Shown piece by piece: positions 13,455-13,589 of a stretch of DNA of 13,589 bases. A program made the translations under genes and the position numbers. Position 1 is the first letter of the stretch. Each line of letters begins with the position of its first letter. Location of the stretch: the NCBI GenBank assembly GCA_017396055.1, contig JAFQND010000342.1, positions 1 through 13,589 of the forward strand. Reading direction: 5' to 3'. The notes beneath the pieces were generated by a model. It had not been told where the DNA came from. It made no database searches and saw nothing but the letters and a program-made list of their open reading frames with translations. The DNA is from Oscillospiraceae bacterium (GTDB taxonomy: Bacteria; Bacillota; Clostridia; Oscillospirales; Ruminococcaceae).

Positions 13455-13589
13455 ATGAAAAGATTTATAGTATTAGTTTTTGCATTTGTATTCTTGCTCT
13501 CATTCGTAGGTTGTGAAAATACCGAAAACAAAGGAAATGATATTTCACAAACTCCTACTAACACAATAACTCCTACTGACACAACAAAT
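13455..13589 (+). CDS. Lipoprotein, N-terminal part only (runs off the window)
   Basis: Only 45 codons are visible. A basic start (MKR) and a hydrophobic stretch (FIVLVFAFVFLLSFV) lead to VGC, with the likely lipidated Cys at 20. Phe at -3 makes the lipobox less typical. A Thr/Pro/Asn-rich linker follows (TPTNTITPTDTTN), as in surface lipoproteins tethered to the membrane. AGAGG lies about nine bases before the ATG. The body of the protein, and hence its role, is outside the window. Low GC sets it apart from the other genes and fits an acquired or fast-evolving surface gene. Confidence 0.75.
   Translation, partial: MKRFIVLVFAFVFLLSFVGCENTENKGNDISQTPTNTITPTDTTN

Noticed and set aside
1..13589. 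CRISPR arrays, tRNA/rRNA genes, insertion sequences, prophage genes or toxin-antitoxin pairs
   Set aside because: On reading both strands I saw no repeat-spacer array, tRNA cloverleaf, transposase motif or terminal inverted repeats with target duplications.

Overview
This window reads as a chromosomal segment of a member of the Bacillota, class Clostridia, most likely a gut-type Oscillospirales/Ruminococcaceae-like organism. The reasons are strong AGGAGG-type ribosome sites with frequent GTG/TTG starts, a CwlD-type amidase, RadA and MltG proteins of clostridial type, a miaB–YlbF/RicA-type pair as in Bacillus, and simple short-loop terminators. Most of the window is moderately GC-rich (for example 34 of 60 bases at 2461-2520). 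The last ~450 bases are clearly AT-rich (59 of the last 89 bases are A or T).

Layout. From 9679 leftward to 69, eleven genes run on the minus strand with gaps of -10 to about 110 bases: a ThyX-fold protein, thymidylate kinase, a DUF2156 protein, a two-part GNAT acetyltransferase, a DJ-1/PfpI protein, 5-formyltetrahydrofolate cyclo-ligase, MltG, a U32 tRNA-hydroxylation-type protein, an unknown membrane protein, CwlD and RadA. An extended -10 promoter lies before the first gene and a strong hairpin terminator (1-35) after radA. Two internal hairpins (4247-4272 and 2240-2270) could tune expression of the later genes. A plus-strand WG-repeat lipoprotein (9905-11044) has its own promoter and shares a bidirectional terminator with the convergent miaB–YlbF/RicA-type pair (13093 to 11110, minus strand). 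Beyond miaB, composition changes: a 41-44 codon ORF with a perfect 12-bp hairpin behind it, then the first 45 codons of another lipoprotein cut off by the window edge.

How the genes may work together. The long operon opens with genes around dTMP and folate (ThyX-like protein, tmk, and further on the folate salvage cyclo-ligase), then wall enzymes (MltG lytic transglycosylase, CwlD amidase), RNA modification (U32) and recombination repair (RadA). It looks like a housekeeping operon, not a dedicated defence or mobile system. The most unusual item is the first gene. It follows the ThyX sequence pattern along its length, but the flavin-binding RHR signature is replaced by TYK, and it overlaps the tmk start by four bases. 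No tRNA, rRNA, CRISPR array, IS element or phage gene was seen.
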